A DNA stretch of 64,000 nucleotides from Hydrogenophaga borbori (GCF_003417535.1 NZ_QVLS01000005.1:193501-257500), one strand, 5' to 3'. Positions 1-8,894 are shown, numbered from the stretch's first letter. The notes: generated by a model from the sequence alone, not told the origin. Numbers and translations: made by a program.

Positions 1-69
1 ATCATGCTGCTGATGTTGTTGATCCGTCCCACCGGCCTGTTCGGCTGGAAAACCATTGAGAGGGTATGA
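1..69 (+). CDS. C-terminal end of LivH-type ABC permease (partial)
   Basis: The window opens inside a reading frame of 22 residues that stops with TGA at 67-69. Its tail reads RPTGLFGWKTIERV, the usual C-terminal ending of LivH-type inner-membrane permeases for branched-chain amino acids and related carboxylates. The stop overlaps the ATG of the next gene (ATGA), which implies translational coupling with the LivM-type permease. Only the tail is visible, so the assignment rests mainly on the neighbour. Confidence 0.6.
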   Translation: MMLLMLLIRPTGLFGWKTIERV

Positions 70-1124
70 GCATGGATCCCGCAGGCGTCTTCGCGACCTC
101 GTTTACCCAGGACCAAGCGCTGGTGCGCACGCGCCGCCAGGCCGTGACACTGGTCCTGTTCGTGCTGGCCATGTTCTCGCTGCCCTTCGTCGCCGACGCC
201 CGCGCGGTGGCGGTGATGACGTCGATGCTGATCACCGCCGTGGTGGTGATCGGCCTGCAGATCAACACCGGCCTGGCCGGCCAGATCAACATGGGCCAGG
301 CGGCCTTCATGGGAGTGGGCGCGTACGCCACCGCGCTGCTGGCAACCAAGGGCGGCCTGCCGTTCTGGCTCGCGCTGCCGGCGGGCGGTGTGTGCGCGGC
401 TCTGTTCGGCCTGGTGTTCGGCTTGGCCGCCGTGCGCATCAAGGGCTTCTACCTGGCCCTGACGACGATCGCGGCACAGATCCTGTTCCATTTCATGGTG
501 CTGAACATGCCCGCGGCCTGGCTGGGAGGCTCCAACGGCATCACGGTCGAAGCGGCCCGGCTGTTCGGCCTGGTGCTCGACACCGACACCGGCGTCTACT
601 ACCTGTGCCTGGTGGTCGCCTGCATCATGATCGCCGGCGCCTACGGCGTGGCCCGCAGCCGGCACGGTCGGATCTTCGCCGCCGTTCGCGATGACGATGT
701 CGCCTCCGGCATGATGGGCATCAACGTGGTGCGCACCAAGGCACTGGCCTTCCTGCTGGGTGCGTTCTACGCGGGCATCGGGGGAGGGCTGTGGGCGTAC
801 TACGTGCGCTTCGTCTCGATCGACCAGTTCACCCTGATCCACTCCATCTGGTTCATCGCCATGATCATCGTGGGCGGCATGGGCTCGGTGACGGGCGCAT
901 TGATTGGCGTGTTCGTCATCCGGCTTGCGCAGGAATCCTTCACCAGCGTGGGCCCTTCGCTGGTCGAGAGCTTCTCCTTCCTGAGCGGCGACGTGGTCTT
1001 CGCCGCGATGAACATTTTCCTGGGCGGCATCATCGCCGGCTTCCTGATTTTCGAGCCGCGTGGATTGATGCACCGCTGGAACATCCTCAAGCGTTCCTAC
1101 CGGATGTGGCCCTACCCCTACTGA
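66..1124 (+). CDS. branched-chain amino acid-type ABC transporter permease (LivM family)
   Basis: A 352-residue integral membrane protein with about eight to ten hydrophobic segments. It carries the LivM signature around residues 60-90 (INTGLAGQINMGQAAFMGVG) and the cytoplasmic coupling segment near RIFAAVRDDDVASGMMGI, which contacts the ATPases. It would form the transmembrane channel with the upstream LivH. The start overlaps the LivH stop by four bases. The substrate cannot be read from the sequence; the acyl-CoA dehydrogenase downstream suggests an aromatic, alicyclic or fatty acid rather than an amino acid. No LivG ATPase follows here, so it is presumably upstream of the window. Confidence 0.9.
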   Translation: MSMDPAGVFATSFTQDQALVRTRRQAVTLVLFVLAMFSLPFVADARAVAVMTSMLITAVVVIGLQINTGLAGQINMGQAAFMGVGAYATALLATKGGLPFWLALPAGGVCAALFGLVFGLAAVRIKGFYLALTTIAAQILFHFMVLNMPAAWLGGSNGITVEAARLFGLVLDTDTGVYYLCLVVACIMIAGAYGVARSRHGRIFAAVRDDDVASGMMGINVVRTKALAFLLGAFYAGIGGGLWAYYVRFVSIDQFTLIHSIWFIAMIIVGGMGSVTGALIGVFVIRLAQESFTSVGPSLVESFSFLSGDVVFAAMNIFLGGIIAGFLIFEPRGLMHRWNILKRSYRMWPYPY

Positions 1125-1205
1125 TGCCGGATCTTCGCGGCCGTCCGCTGCGCTGGAGGACGGTCGATTCGTGTTGGACAGCGTGATCAAAATCAGGAGA
1201 CTTGT

Positions 1206-2456
1206 GTGAATACAAACAATGGATGTCTGTCGGCCCTCGCGCGTCTGGCGCAATACGGCGCCTTGGCCGCGGGTGTGTTCGGTCTGGCGGGCACGGCCCA
1301 GGCGCAGACCACGTACAACATCGCCGGCCTGGCCGACTTCACGGGGCCCTATGCCGATGTCATGAAGGACATGACGGGCTGCCGCAAGGGCGTTCTGGAC
1401 TGGTGGAGCGAAGAGGTGGGCAAGGCCCAGGGCGTGGCGCTTCGCATCAAGGAGTACGACACGCGCTACGATGTCGCGCAGGTGGCCAGCCTGTGGCCCG
1501 GCATCAAATCGGAACTCGACCCCGTGGCGATCCTGGGCATCGGCGGCTCGGACGCGGCGGCACTGCAGCAGCGCCTGCCCAACGACAAGGTGCCTCAGAT
1601 CCTGGCCACCGCCGGCTATGGCTTCGCCTGGAAGAGCGACAGCTGGGTGTTCAACGCACGCGCCACCTACCCGCACGAAGTGGCGGCCTTCTACACCTGG
1701 CTGCAGAAAAAATCGGGTTCCACGGCGCCGATCAAGGTCGGCGTGATCTCGTCCGAGGTTTCCCCGGCCTACGTGGACATCCACAAGGGCACCGAGAAGT
1801 TCGCGAAGGACAACCCCAAGATCCTGGAGGTCGTGGAGACGGTCTACACCGAAGCCCAGCCGACTGACCTCACCCAGCAGGTGAACCGCTTGGTCCGCAA
1901 GGGCGCGACCGTGCTCCAGGTCTTCAACAACACGGCCTCCGTGGTGGCGACCCGCCGTGCACTTCAGAGCCTGGGCAAGACCAACATCCCCATCGTCATG
2001 TCGGCCCACAACGGCCTGGTTTCCTCGGGCAAGGCCCTGGGCGGGCTGGAGCAGATGGAGGGCAACTTCGAGGTCTACGGCATGGCCATGTCCACGGACG
2101 ATCCCACTCCGGCACGCGCCTACTTCGAGCAGTTGCGCACCAAGTACAAGGCGCAGGTCAGCTACACCTCGGCCTGCATCATGGGCATGAGCCAGGGACT
2201 GATCGTGGCCCGTGCCGTCGAGCAGGCGATCAAGACCAAAGGTGCCAAGGGCGTCAAGGGCGAAGACGTGCGCGCGGCGCTGCTGACCACGCCGATGCCG
2301 AGTGAACGCAGCTTCGGCGTGCTGCCCGACCTCCAGTATGGCAAGGACGCGCCCTTCCCCACCGAAGGCCTGGCCGTGAACATCGGCACGGTCGAAAAGG
2401 GCAAGTACAAGCTGCTGGAGCAGAACGTTCCCATGCCCGTGCTGAACAAGTGGTAA
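1206..2456 (+). CDS. ABC transporter periplasmic substrate-binding protein (Leu/Ile/Val-binding type)
   Basis: A 416-residue periplasmic binding protein of the Peripla_BP_6 type. An N-terminal signal peptide ends near AGTAQAQT, followed by TYNIAGLADFTGPYADV, the typical first strand and ligand loop. The start is GTG at 1206, five bases after AGGAGA (1195-1200). It would capture the ligand for the LivHM-LivF transporter around it. The hairpin just after the stop is a common way to let the binding protein be made in excess of the ATPase. The ligand is unknown; the link to acyl-CoA dehydrogenase suggests a carboxylic acid. Confidence 0.9.
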   Translation: MNTNNGCLSALARLAQYGALAAGVFGLAGTAQAQTTYNIAGLADFTGPYADVMKDMTGCRKGVLDWWSEEVGKAQGVALRIKEYDTRYDVAQVASLWPGIKSELDPVAILGIGGSDAAALQQRLPNDKVPQILATAGYGFAWKSDSWVFNARATYPHEVAAFYTWLQKKSGSTAPIKVGVISSEVSPAYVDIHKGTEKFAKDNPKILEVVETVYTEAQPTDLTQQVNRLVRKGATVLQVFNNTASVVATRRALQSLGKTNIPIVMSAHNGLVSSGKALGGLEQMEGNFEVYGMAMSTDDPTPARAYFEQLRTKYKAQVSYTSACIMGMSQGLIVARAVEQAIKTKGAKGVKGEDVRAALLTTPMPSERSFGVLPDLQYGKDAPFPTEGLAVNIGTVEKGKYKLLEQNVPMPVLNKW

Positions 2457-2465
2457 ATGAACCCT

Positions 2466-2497
2466 GGCCTGGATCCGGATCGATTCCGATCCAGGCC
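2466..2497 (+). terminator. intercistronic stem-loop between binding protein and LivF
   Basis: A perfect 10-bp inverted repeat (GGCCTGGATC and GATCCAGGCC) with a partly paired 12-base middle lies directly after the binding-protein stop. No T-run follows, so it is more likely an mRNA stabiliser or attenuator than a full terminator. It also argues that LivF does not start at the ATG touching the stop codon (2457), because that start would bury the hairpin in coding sequence. Confidence 0.6.
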
Positions 2498-2504
2498 CAC
2501 TCCA

Positions 2505-3305
2505 ATGGAGTCCCCTGTGCTTGAACTGAACAACGTCGAGGTCCTGTACAGCGATGTCATTCTCGCGGTCAAAGGCATTTCGGCCAAAGTGCCTGCCGGG
2601 CAATGCGTGACCCTCCTGGGGGCGAACGGTGCCGGCAAGAGCACCACGTTGAAGGCCATATCGAACCTGATCAAAACGGAAGACGGCCGTGTGACGGCCG
2701 GCACCATCAGTTTCGATGGTATCGACATCGCGGGGGGCAATCCGGCCGACCAAGTCCGTCGAGGCATGGTGCACGTGATGGAGGGCCGCAAGGTGCTGCG
2801 GCATATGACGGTGGAGCAGAACCTGGTGGTCGGCGGACACATGGGCTCCGGGCGCGATGCCAGGGCCCTGCTGGACGAGGTATATGGTCGCATCAAGCGG
2901 CTTGCCGCCCTGCGTCACCGCACGGCGGGCTACCTGTCCGGGGGCGAGCAGCAGTTGCTGGTGATCGGGCGTGCCCTCATGGCCAAGCCCAAGCTGGTCA
3001 TGATCGATGAACCCTCGCTGGGCCTGGCCCCGCTCATGGTGGAGGAGGTCTACGGCCTGCTGTCCGAGCTCAAGGCCAGCGGCCTGACGCTGCTGATCGT
3101 CGAGCAGAACACGCGCGTCGCGCTGGAGCTGGCCGACTACGGCTATGTGATGGAGGGTGGCCGCGTCGTGCTCGAAGGCCCGTCGACCAGCCTGCGGAGC
3201 AACGAGGACGTGCGCGAGTTCTACCTGGGCCTGACGGTGGAAGGTGAACGCAAGAGCTTCAGGGACATGAAGCACTATCGCCGCCGCAAGCGGTGGTTGG
3301 GCTGA
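2505..3305 (+). CDS. livF: ABC transporter ATP-binding protein (LivF family)
   Basis: A 266-residue ATPase with Walker A GANGAGKST, the signature YLSGGEQQ, and Walker B LVMIDEPSLGLAP. The H-loop is replaced by IVEQNTRVALELADYGYVMEGG, the usual LivF form. It powers the LivHM permease at the inner face of the membrane. The frame opens at 2457, but 2505 (ATG) fits family N-termini. A GTG at 2517 has the best ribosome site (GGAG six bases upstream) and is a real alternative. The C-terminal tail HYRRRKRWLG is typical of the subgroup linked to aromatic-acid CoA metabolism. Confidence 0.9.
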   Translation: MESPVLELNNVEVLYSDVILAVKGISAKVPAGQCVTLLGANGAGKSTTLKAISNLIKTEDGRVTAGTISFDGIDIAGGNPADQVRRGMVHVMEGRKVLRHMTVEQNLVVGGHMGSGRDARALLDEVYGRIKRLAALRHRTAGYLSGGEQQLLVIGRALMAKPKLVMIDEPSLGLAPLMVEEVYGLLSELKASGLTLLIVEQNTRVALELADYGYVMEGGRVVLEGPSTSLRSNEDVREFYLGLTVEGERKSFRDMKHYRRRKRWLG

Positions 3306-3350
3306 GGGCATGGCCCGTCGGAACCGACAGACAAAATTCAAGGATGAGCA

Positions 3351-4502
3351 ATGAGCAGCGTGTCGAATGCGTTTTTGAGCGAACAGGAAGTGATGATCCG
3401 GGAGTCGGCCCGCCGCGTGGCCAACGAGGTGGTGGCCAGCACCGCTGCCGAGCGCGACCGCAGCAGCGCCTGGCCTCACGATGAAATCCGGGCGGTGGCT
3501 GAACTCGGCTTCATGGGAATGCTGGCGCCCCAGGCCTACGGCGGATCTGGGCTGTCGTTCGTGGAGTACTGCCTGGCTATTGAGGAATTCGCCGCAGCCG
3601 ATGGCGGCTTTGCCACCATGATGCATGTGCACAACTCGGCCGCGCACGTGCTGCGGTCGTTTGGCACCGAGGAGCAGATGAACTCCTTTCTGCCCGAGCT
3701 GGCCAGTGCGCAACGTATCGGGGCCTTCCTGCTGTCCGAACCCCAAGCTGGATCGGACACCGCCGCCATCCGCACCACGGCCCGGCGCGAGGGCAACAGC
3801 TATGTGCTCAATGGGAGCAAGCAATGGATCTCAAACGGCAGCGAGGCCGGCTTCGCACTGGTGGTCGCCGCCACGGGCGATCCGGGCTCCCGCGACCGCT
3901 TCAGCCTCTTCATCGCGGATCCGAAGGAACCGGGGTACCAGTGCCTTCGAATCGAGAACAAGCTGGGTCAGCACACGGCTCACACCGCCCAGATCCAGTT
4001 GGACAACCTGCGTGTGCCAGCGAAGAACATGGTTGGCGAGGAAGGGCGTGGCTATGGCAAGGCGCTCTCCTTGCTGTCGGATGGCCGCATCGCGATCGCA
4101 GCGCTGTCCATCGGCATTGCCCGTGCTGCTTTGGAGGCCGCGATCCACTACGCGAAGGAGCGGGAGGCCTATGGCAAACCGATCGCCGAACTGCAGGCCG
4201 TGAGCTTTGACCTGGCGGAGATGGCCACGCAGGTGGACGTGGCCCGCCAGTTCATGCTGTACGCCGCGCGCCTGACGGATGCGAAACTGCCGTCCATCAA
4301 AGAGGCTGCGATGGCCAAGCTATTTGCCAGCGAAATGGCAGAGAAGGTCTGTTCGGCTGCGCTGCAGGTCCATGGCGGCTACGGCTACGTGAATGACTTC
4401 CCCGTCGAGCGCTATTACCGCGACGTGCGGGTGACGAAGATCTACGAAGGCACCAGCCACATCCAGAGGCTGATTATTGCGCGCCAGATCTTGGCAGGAT
4501 GA
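3351..4502 (+). CDS. acyl-CoA dehydrogenase
   Basis: A 383-residue FAD enzyme of full length. It shows the substrate/flavin motif SEPQAGSDTAAIRTTA and the C-terminal VHGGYGYVNDFPVERYYRDVR. The catalytic base is the glutamate of YEGTSHIQR at about residue 366, as in short- and medium-chain dehydrogenases. It would introduce an alpha,beta double bond into an acyl-CoA and pass electrons to ETF. It lies 45 bp after LivF in the same direction, so the imported acid is probably activated to a CoA ester and desaturated. No CoA ligase is visible; it may lie upstream of the window. Confidence 0.92.
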   Translation: MSSVSNAFLSEQEVMIRESARRVANEVVASTAAERDRSSAWPHDEIRAVAELGFMGMLAPQAYGGSGLSFVEYCLAIEEFAAADGGFATMMHVHNSAAHVLRSFGTEEQMNSFLPELASAQRIGAFLLSEPQAGSDTAAIRTTARREGNSYVLNGSKQWISNGSEAGFALVVAATGDPGSRDRFSLFIADPKEPGYQCLRIENKLGQHTAHTAQIQLDNLRVPAKNMVGEEGRGYGKALSLLSDGRIAIAALSIGIARAALEAAIHYAKEREAYGKPIAELQAVSFDLAEMATQVDVARQFMLYAARLTDAKLPSIKEAAMAKLFASEMAEKVCSAALQVHGGYGYVNDFPVERYYRDVRVTKIYEGTSHIQRLIIARQILAG

Positions 4503-4594
4503 CTCGGGCTTGCGACTTGAAGCTGCGATTAGCCTGTCCGATATCATCGAAGCCCAGCCTGCATCCGGGTTAACGCGCAGAGGACACTGCAAGA

Positions 4595-5305
4595 ATGAGC
4601 ACGCAGATTGACGCCAAGCCTAAGTCGAGACCCCGCGGCAACGCCGCCAGACGTCCAGGCAAGGGCGTTAAGTGGAACAACGCGGTGGGTGGCGCGGATG
4701 AGCAGTACCAGCTCAAGAAGCAGGCGGTCATTGCCGAGGCTTCTCGCACCTTTGGCCGCCATGGGTACAAGAACGTGTCCCTGGACGAGATTGCCGCCGC
4801 GCTCAATGTCACCAAGCCCGCTCTCTATTACTACTTCAAGAACAAGCAGGAGCTGATCTACGAGTGCCACGAACTGTCGATGAGGCTTGGTGACCAGGTG
4901 CTGAAAGACGCCATTGCATCAGAGGGAACCGGGTATGGGCGCGTCACTACCTTCATCAAGAACTACATCTCTCTGCTGACCGACGAGATGGGGGCCCCTG
5001 CCATCCTCCACGACTTCTCTGCGATGACGGCGGCGGATCAGCGCAAGATCACCTTGAGGCGCCGCAAGTTCGATTTGGAGTTGCGCCAGGTGTTCGAAGA
5101 AGGCATACGGGATGGATCCATCGCACCGTGCGATGCCAAGCTGGCGGTCTTCTGGTTCATGGGAGCCGTCGGCGGGATTTCCCAGTGGTTCCACGCAGAA
5201 GGTCGTCTGCGTGGGGATCAGGTCGCCGACATATTCATCGGCCTGCTGGCCCATGGCATTCGACCGGCTGCGCCGGAAAAGGGCGGCGCGAGGGGGAAGT
5301 CTTGA
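4595..5305 (+). CDS. TetR family transcriptional regulator
   Basis: A 236-residue repressor with a basic N-terminal extension of about 40 residues. The TetR helix-turn-helix follows at about residues 44-90 (FGRHGYKNVSLDEIAAALNV then TKPALYYYFKNKQELI). The C-terminal half would bind a ligand, often an acyl-CoA in regulators next to acyl-CoA dehydrogenases (FadR/PaaR-like). It lies 92 bp after the dehydrogenase on the same strand and is likely the local regulator of the uptake and oxidation genes. The ligand is inferred only from context. Confidence 0.88.
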   Translation: MSTQIDAKPKSRPRGNAARRPGKGVKWNNAVGGADEQYQLKKQAVIAEASRTFGRHGYKNVSLDEIAAALNVTKPALYYYFKNKQELIYECHELSMRLGDQVLKDAIASEGTGYGRVTTFIKNYISLLTDEMGAPAILHDFSAMTAADQRKITLRRRKFDLELRQVFEEGIRDGSIAPCDAKLAVFWFMGAVGGISQWFHAEGRLRGDQVADIFIGLLAHGIRPAAPEKGGARGKS

Positions 5306-5444
5306 TCCGATGTTCGGAACCATTGACCGTGATCAGCCAGCCCTGAAGCGCGTAAAGAAGTCGAATGCCACAGTCGATTGACCCAGACCCTGCCGCAAAA
5401 GCGGGGCGTACCGAGCCCGAGGTCGAGCGGGCCAAGTGCGCCTT

Positions 5445-5477
5445 GCGGCCGCAAAGACTTAGGTCTTCGGCGGCCGC
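5445..5477. terminator. possible bidirectional terminator between convergent genes
   Basis: An inverted repeat with 8-bp outer arms GCGGCCGC (5445-5452 and 5470-5477) and an inner arm AAGAC/GTCTT around a TTAG loop. It lies between the TetR gene ending at 5305 and the leftward gene ending at 5484. Neither side has a strong T-run, so intrinsic termination is only possible. Confidence 0.4.
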
Positions 5478-5483
5478 AGGTTC

Positions 5484-6416
5484 TCAGTTGGGAAAGTCCG
5501 CACCGCGGATGTCGTCGAAGAACCACTCGTCAACGGTCAGCTTGAGCGTACCGCGCTTCTTCATCAGTTTGGCCGCAAGCTTCGGAGACGCGTAGTTGGT
5601 GAAGTCGAACTCGAATCCCGTGCGCACGTCCCCACTGTGGTTCGTCAGTTCCATCGCCTCTGCATCGGTCAGCTCGTGCGCTTCGGCCACAGTCAGCTTG
5701 AGCTCTGCGGCCAATGCCTCAGCCAGTGTGCGATGGCGCAACTCCCCGCCCTCAAACTCGCGCCAGGCCTGACGCGCGGCGCGAACGACGTGTGAGCCGT
5801 AGCCCGCAAAGTAGTCTTCCACCTCGCGCCAGGTAGAAGCCCCGATAGGGAAGGATTTGTCACGCTGGATGTCGCCAGCGACATCACCAATTGGGTCACT
5901 GCGACCTCGCTGGCCTTCGAGCCAGCGATGGAATGGAGCGCGCGCAGCCTCTTTTGCGACCTGTGTTGCACGCAAAGGCGTCTCCAGCACGTTCGGGGCA
6001 CCGTCAGGGCGGTACTTCCGGCCGCGCTCCTCGGCCGGCAAGGTGTTCCATTGAGCAAGGCTGGAGAGGAAGCGCTCGCCGTCCTTGCCGTCGGTGTGAT
6101 AGCTGGTGGGCACCAGGTGGTCCAGTGGCCAAAAGACGTCACAACGGGCGCAATAGCACTTCGTAGGGTCGTCTTCCACAACGTCTCCGTGCAGGTAGTA
6201 GCGGTACGGACCGGATGGGCGCAACGGCTTCGGCGCGTCCGCGACAGCCTGCGACGAGCTATCGCTGTGCTTCGACAGCAGCGACCAGTTGGTGAAGCCG
6301 TTCTGCACCGCAATGCGGTCCAGGGCTTCGCTGTGGCAGATGGAGAGTGCGCGGCCGAGCTTCTTCGCTTCGCGGCGGAAGCGCTCGAGCTGCAAGGGAG
6401 AGAAAGATGTAGCCAT
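5484..6416 (-). CDS. multidomain protein with YozE/SAM-like segment, function unknown
   Basis: A 310-residue protein without signal peptide or membrane segment. Residues 1-50 (SPLQLERFRREAKKLGRAL..NGFTNW) resemble a short helical N-terminal module found on several uncharacterised proteins. A cysteine cluster KCYCARC near residue 82, with a later histidine, may bind metal. The segment HRWLEGQRGR to RDKSFPIGASTWREVEDYF resembles the YozE SAM-like fold. The ATG at 6416 has GGAG six to seven bases upstream and fits better than the in-frame start at 6488. Base composition is lower in GC than the flanks. It borders the atypical patch and may be acquired. Confidence 0.6.
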   Translation of the reverse strand: MATSFSPLQLERFRREAKKLGRALSICHSEALDRIAVQNGFTNWSLLSKHSDSSSQAVADAPKPLRPSGPYRYYLHGDVVEDDPTKCYCARCDVFWPLDHLVPTSYHTDGKDGERFLSSLAQWNTLPAEERGRKYRPDGAPNVLETPLRATQVAKEAARAPFHRWLEGQRGRSDPIGDVAGDIQRDKSFPIGASTWREVEDYFAGYGSHVVRAARQAWREFEGGELRHRTLAEALAAELKLTVAEAHELTDAEAMELTNHSGDVRTGFEFDFTNYASPKLAAKLMKKRGTLKLTVDEWFFDDIRGADFPN

Positions 6417-6679
6417 GACTTGACTCCGCGGTCGCGGCAAGTCCGATGCGCCCACACACCGAGCCAGCGGCGACCATTGGAAGGTCAAGGCAGGACTCGT
6501 CTTGAAACTCGCGCTGTCAGTACGACTTCGCCTCGTGGGCGGGCAAGCCGGCGGAACGGCTTGAGCCGAAGCATAGCGACACTTGGGCCGAATTGTCTAG
6601 TACCCCTGGAGGCGTCAGCAGCGCACCAGACGCCTACCTGTTGAACGTTCGTAAAGTCGCGTGCCTGTCTCACGTACAT

Positions 6680-7300
6680 CTAGGTGCTCAGGCCGCCATC
6701 GACCATCAGGAGACTTCCGGTAGTGAAGGAGCTCATGTCCGACGCCAGATACAACGCCGAACGTGCGATTTCCGGAGGAGTGGCATGGCGTCCCAGCGAA
6801 ATCTACTCGTCAAACATGGTTGCGGCATCTCGTTGGATGGCCTGCGAAATCTGCCGCTCTATGCCGAGCTGGAAGTCATTGGAAACCGGTCCAGGGTGAA
6901 GGGTGTTCACTCGGATGCCCCGGTGGCCTGCCTCCTTCGAGATGGAGCGCATCAGACCAATCTGCGCATGCTTGGCAGTGATGTAGGCGTACACGCCCTC
7001 AGCTCCAATGACGCCTGCCACACTGCTCGTGATGATGATGCTGCCGAAGTCGGCCATGTGCGGAAGAGCGTACTTGCAGACCAGAAACGCGCCGCGAACG
7101 TGTACAGCCATCACGCTGTCAAACACGTCTTCCGGGTACTCCGCGAGCGGCGCCACGACGCCAGCATTGCCAGCGTTGCTGAACAATACGTCGATGCGGC
7201 CCCAGGCTTGGCGCGCGGCTTCGATGAACGAACGAACGTCCTCGGCGCGTCTTACATCGGTCATGTGCACGTGAACCCTGTCGTCGTTGAGTGACTTCAC
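6680..7300 (-). pseudogene. short-chain dehydrogenase/reductase, N-terminally truncated with internal stop
   Basis: Reading leftward, the frame encodes SDR motifs FSNAGNAG, the catalytic serine in IITSSVAG, YxxxK (YITAK) and PGPV, then reaches a TAG at 6803-6805. Translation beyond it in the same frame gives ISLGRHATPPEIA and ends with MVDGGLST at 6680, the normal SDR C-terminus. So one in-frame amber codon interrupts the gene. The N-terminal Rossmann TGxxxGIG segment (about 45-50 residues) is also missing: the frame begins abruptly near 7300, next to the LuxR-like gene. Both defects mark it as a decayed gene. Confidence 0.8.
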
Positions 7301-7310
7301 TGCCCAAGAA

Positions 7311-7820
7311 TCACTTTGCCTTGGAGCAACGTCTCGGACTGAGCCTGCTTTTCGCGGTGGGCAGTTGCCGTGCCACTTCAGGCATTGTCATTCCTTCCAG
7401 CACGTGGGTGATGACTTGCCGCTCTCGTCCCGAGAGAGCCGCCATGGTGTGCCTGGAGAGCTTGGCTGTCGCTCTCTCCTGCCTCGCCACTTGCATGTGG
7501 CGTCTTACCGCGCTGCAGGTAAGTCGTGCCTTCTGAGTCAACGCAGAGATGTCTTTTCCGTCGAAATCAGGGTGGGAAAGGCTGCGGCAGAGGTTCACGG
7601 CTACGCGGCAGCCATCGCGGAACACCGCCAGCAGGGAGAGTCGTTCTCGAATTCCCGTCTCTGCGTAGCAGACGGCGCGGTACTCCTCGTTGGAGACGTG
7701 TTCGGCCAACTGGTGGCTGCACCACAACTGCAATGCGCTCGTTGGCTTCTGTCTGCCAAGCCACAGCATGTTGGAATCCTGCAGGTCGAATCCCATGCGC
7801 AGGTAGTCGACCGCGGTCAT
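7311..7820 (-). pseudogene. LuxR-type HTH regulator, apparently C-terminally truncated
   Basis: A 169-residue frame whose middle (RLSLLAVFRDGCRVAVNLCR, then CSAVRRH) matches the ligand/GAF-like half of LuxR regulators. The DNA-binding domain begins with LSGRERQVITHVLEGMTMPEVARQ. The expected recognition helix (TVxxHxxxIxxKL) does not follow. Instead the frame runs into PTAKSRLSPRR and stops, 10 bp before the truncated SDR. Neither other frame restores a normal recognition helix. I infer a deletion that removed the end of this gene and the start of the SDR. If functional, it would be an odd regulator without DNA binding. Confidence 0.55.
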
Positions 7821-8242
7821 CGATGCGGCTTACATAAGGGAGTGTTCAGCACCGCATGGGTGAACTCAATCAGCGGTGCGGGCGCTTTCGGCGCAAGTGC
7901 TGCGCTCGATATCGTTTAGGTTGAAAGCACTTTTCTCCGTTGGATTTCTTGTCTCTCCCTGGTCGTTGATACGCTCTGTAGCGCACGTAGAGATTCTCTA
8001 GACCAATGGCCGATTCGATGTCCTACGGAATCAGGACGGGCCAACCCGAAAAACCTCACCGCGTCAGTAGCGAGTCGACGGTCCAGTAACTGGTCGCCGT
8101 GGCCCATGCCGCATTCGCACTCACCGTCTTGTCGCTCTCAATCTGCGGTGGGGCTGGGGGTGCTTCCACGTCAAACCAGCCGTAGAGTGGTCGGCACTGG
8201 TGCTTCAGCCTTGGGAGCGTTGTCAGCGGAGAGGCCAAGATC
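7821..8242. other. stretch without a supportable gene
   Basis: About 420 bp of moderately AT-richer sequence between the LuxR-like fragment and a small frame at 8243. Only short overlapping frames occur (63 residues or less), with no recognisable domain, and I saw no tRNA, inverted-repeat ends or strong terminator. It is probably degenerate DNA of the same atypical patch. Confidence 0.5.
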
Positions 8243-8488
8243 ATGGCGACTTTGGTGGAGATTGCAAACGCACTGGTCTATGCGGGACGGACCAAGCTGA
8301 GCAGCGTCACTCTAGAAACGCGGGCGCGATGCATCGGCGTTTCGATGTTTGTAGAAGCAGACTCCTCGAAACTCGTCGTGCCTGTCTGGGACGGTCTTTT
8401 GAGGCCGAAGGGGTTGCCCGAGGACGTCCACGCCAAGCCGTTGGCCCTCGTTGTGCGCGCCATCTACTCCGACGAATTGCGCGCGTAG
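8243..8488 (+). CDS. small hypothetical protein
   Basis: An 81-residue frame (MATLVEIANALVYAGRTKLS...) with ribosome-site-like GGAGAG about ten bases before the ATG and a plausible mix of residues. It has no signal peptide or membrane helix. Two glycine- and proline-containing stretches (VPVWDGLLRPKGLPEDV) could form a small fold. I do not recognise a family. It stands alone between two gene-poor stretches, so it may be a remnant. Confidence 0.35.
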   Translation: MATLVEIANALVYAGRTKLSSVTLETRARCIGVSMFVEADSSKLVVPVWDGLLRPKGLPEDVHAKPLALVVRAIYSDELRA

Positions 8489-8894
8489 TTGGTGGCGTTG
8501 GGAATTGAGTGCAAGTCAAGTGTCCTGAAGAATGGACCAAGTTCTTGAGGGAGGATTCTCAGATGAGGCAGAGGCGTCATCCGCAAGGCCAACATTCCGC
8601 TCGAAAACTGAGGGTGTGGTCCCCCGAAGGCGGCAGAAGATCGGTCTACTGATCTATGTTGCTTAGACGAAGAAACGCACCAGGATGCGCAGTTCTCGAC
8701 TCTATTTGCTGCAACGCAGCGGTAGGCCACGCGGACTGCGGCGGCAGTTTTCGACATTGGGCGGAGTACGATGTCCTTCGACCTTGGCGAAGACCGCATG
8801 CGCCCTAGCGGGCAGTTTGCGACATTATTTGATCAGAATATCGATTGCGCGATCCGGCGCCAGCCCTCGGCGAATCCGCCGAGCGGATGGGGGG
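8489..8894. other. stretch without a supportable gene, containing a 16-bp direct repeat
   Basis: About 400 bp separating the small frame from the PDZ lipoprotein. The frames here (for example 111 codons leftward) give low-complexity translations without domains. The only structure seen is a direct repeat, GGCAGTTTTCGACATT at 8743-8758 and the same with one mismatch at 8811-8826. Confidence 0.5.
8743..8826 (+). repeat. pair of 16-bp direct repeats, 68 bp apart
   Basis: GGCAGTTTTCGACATT (8743-8758) recurs as GGCAGTTTGCGACATT (8811-8826), 15 of 16 identical. The pair sits at the right edge of the atypical patch. It could be a protein-binding repeat or a trace of an inserted element; nothing further supports either. 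Confidence 0.45.

Noticed and set aside
7287..7919. 210-codon rightward frame opposite the LuxR-like fragment.
   Set aside because: The opposite strand has recognisable LuxR features; this frame has none.
8464..8799. 111-codon leftward frame in the gene-poor stretch.
   Set aside because: No domain, no ribosome site and unusual residue mix; it overlaps the small frame at 8243.
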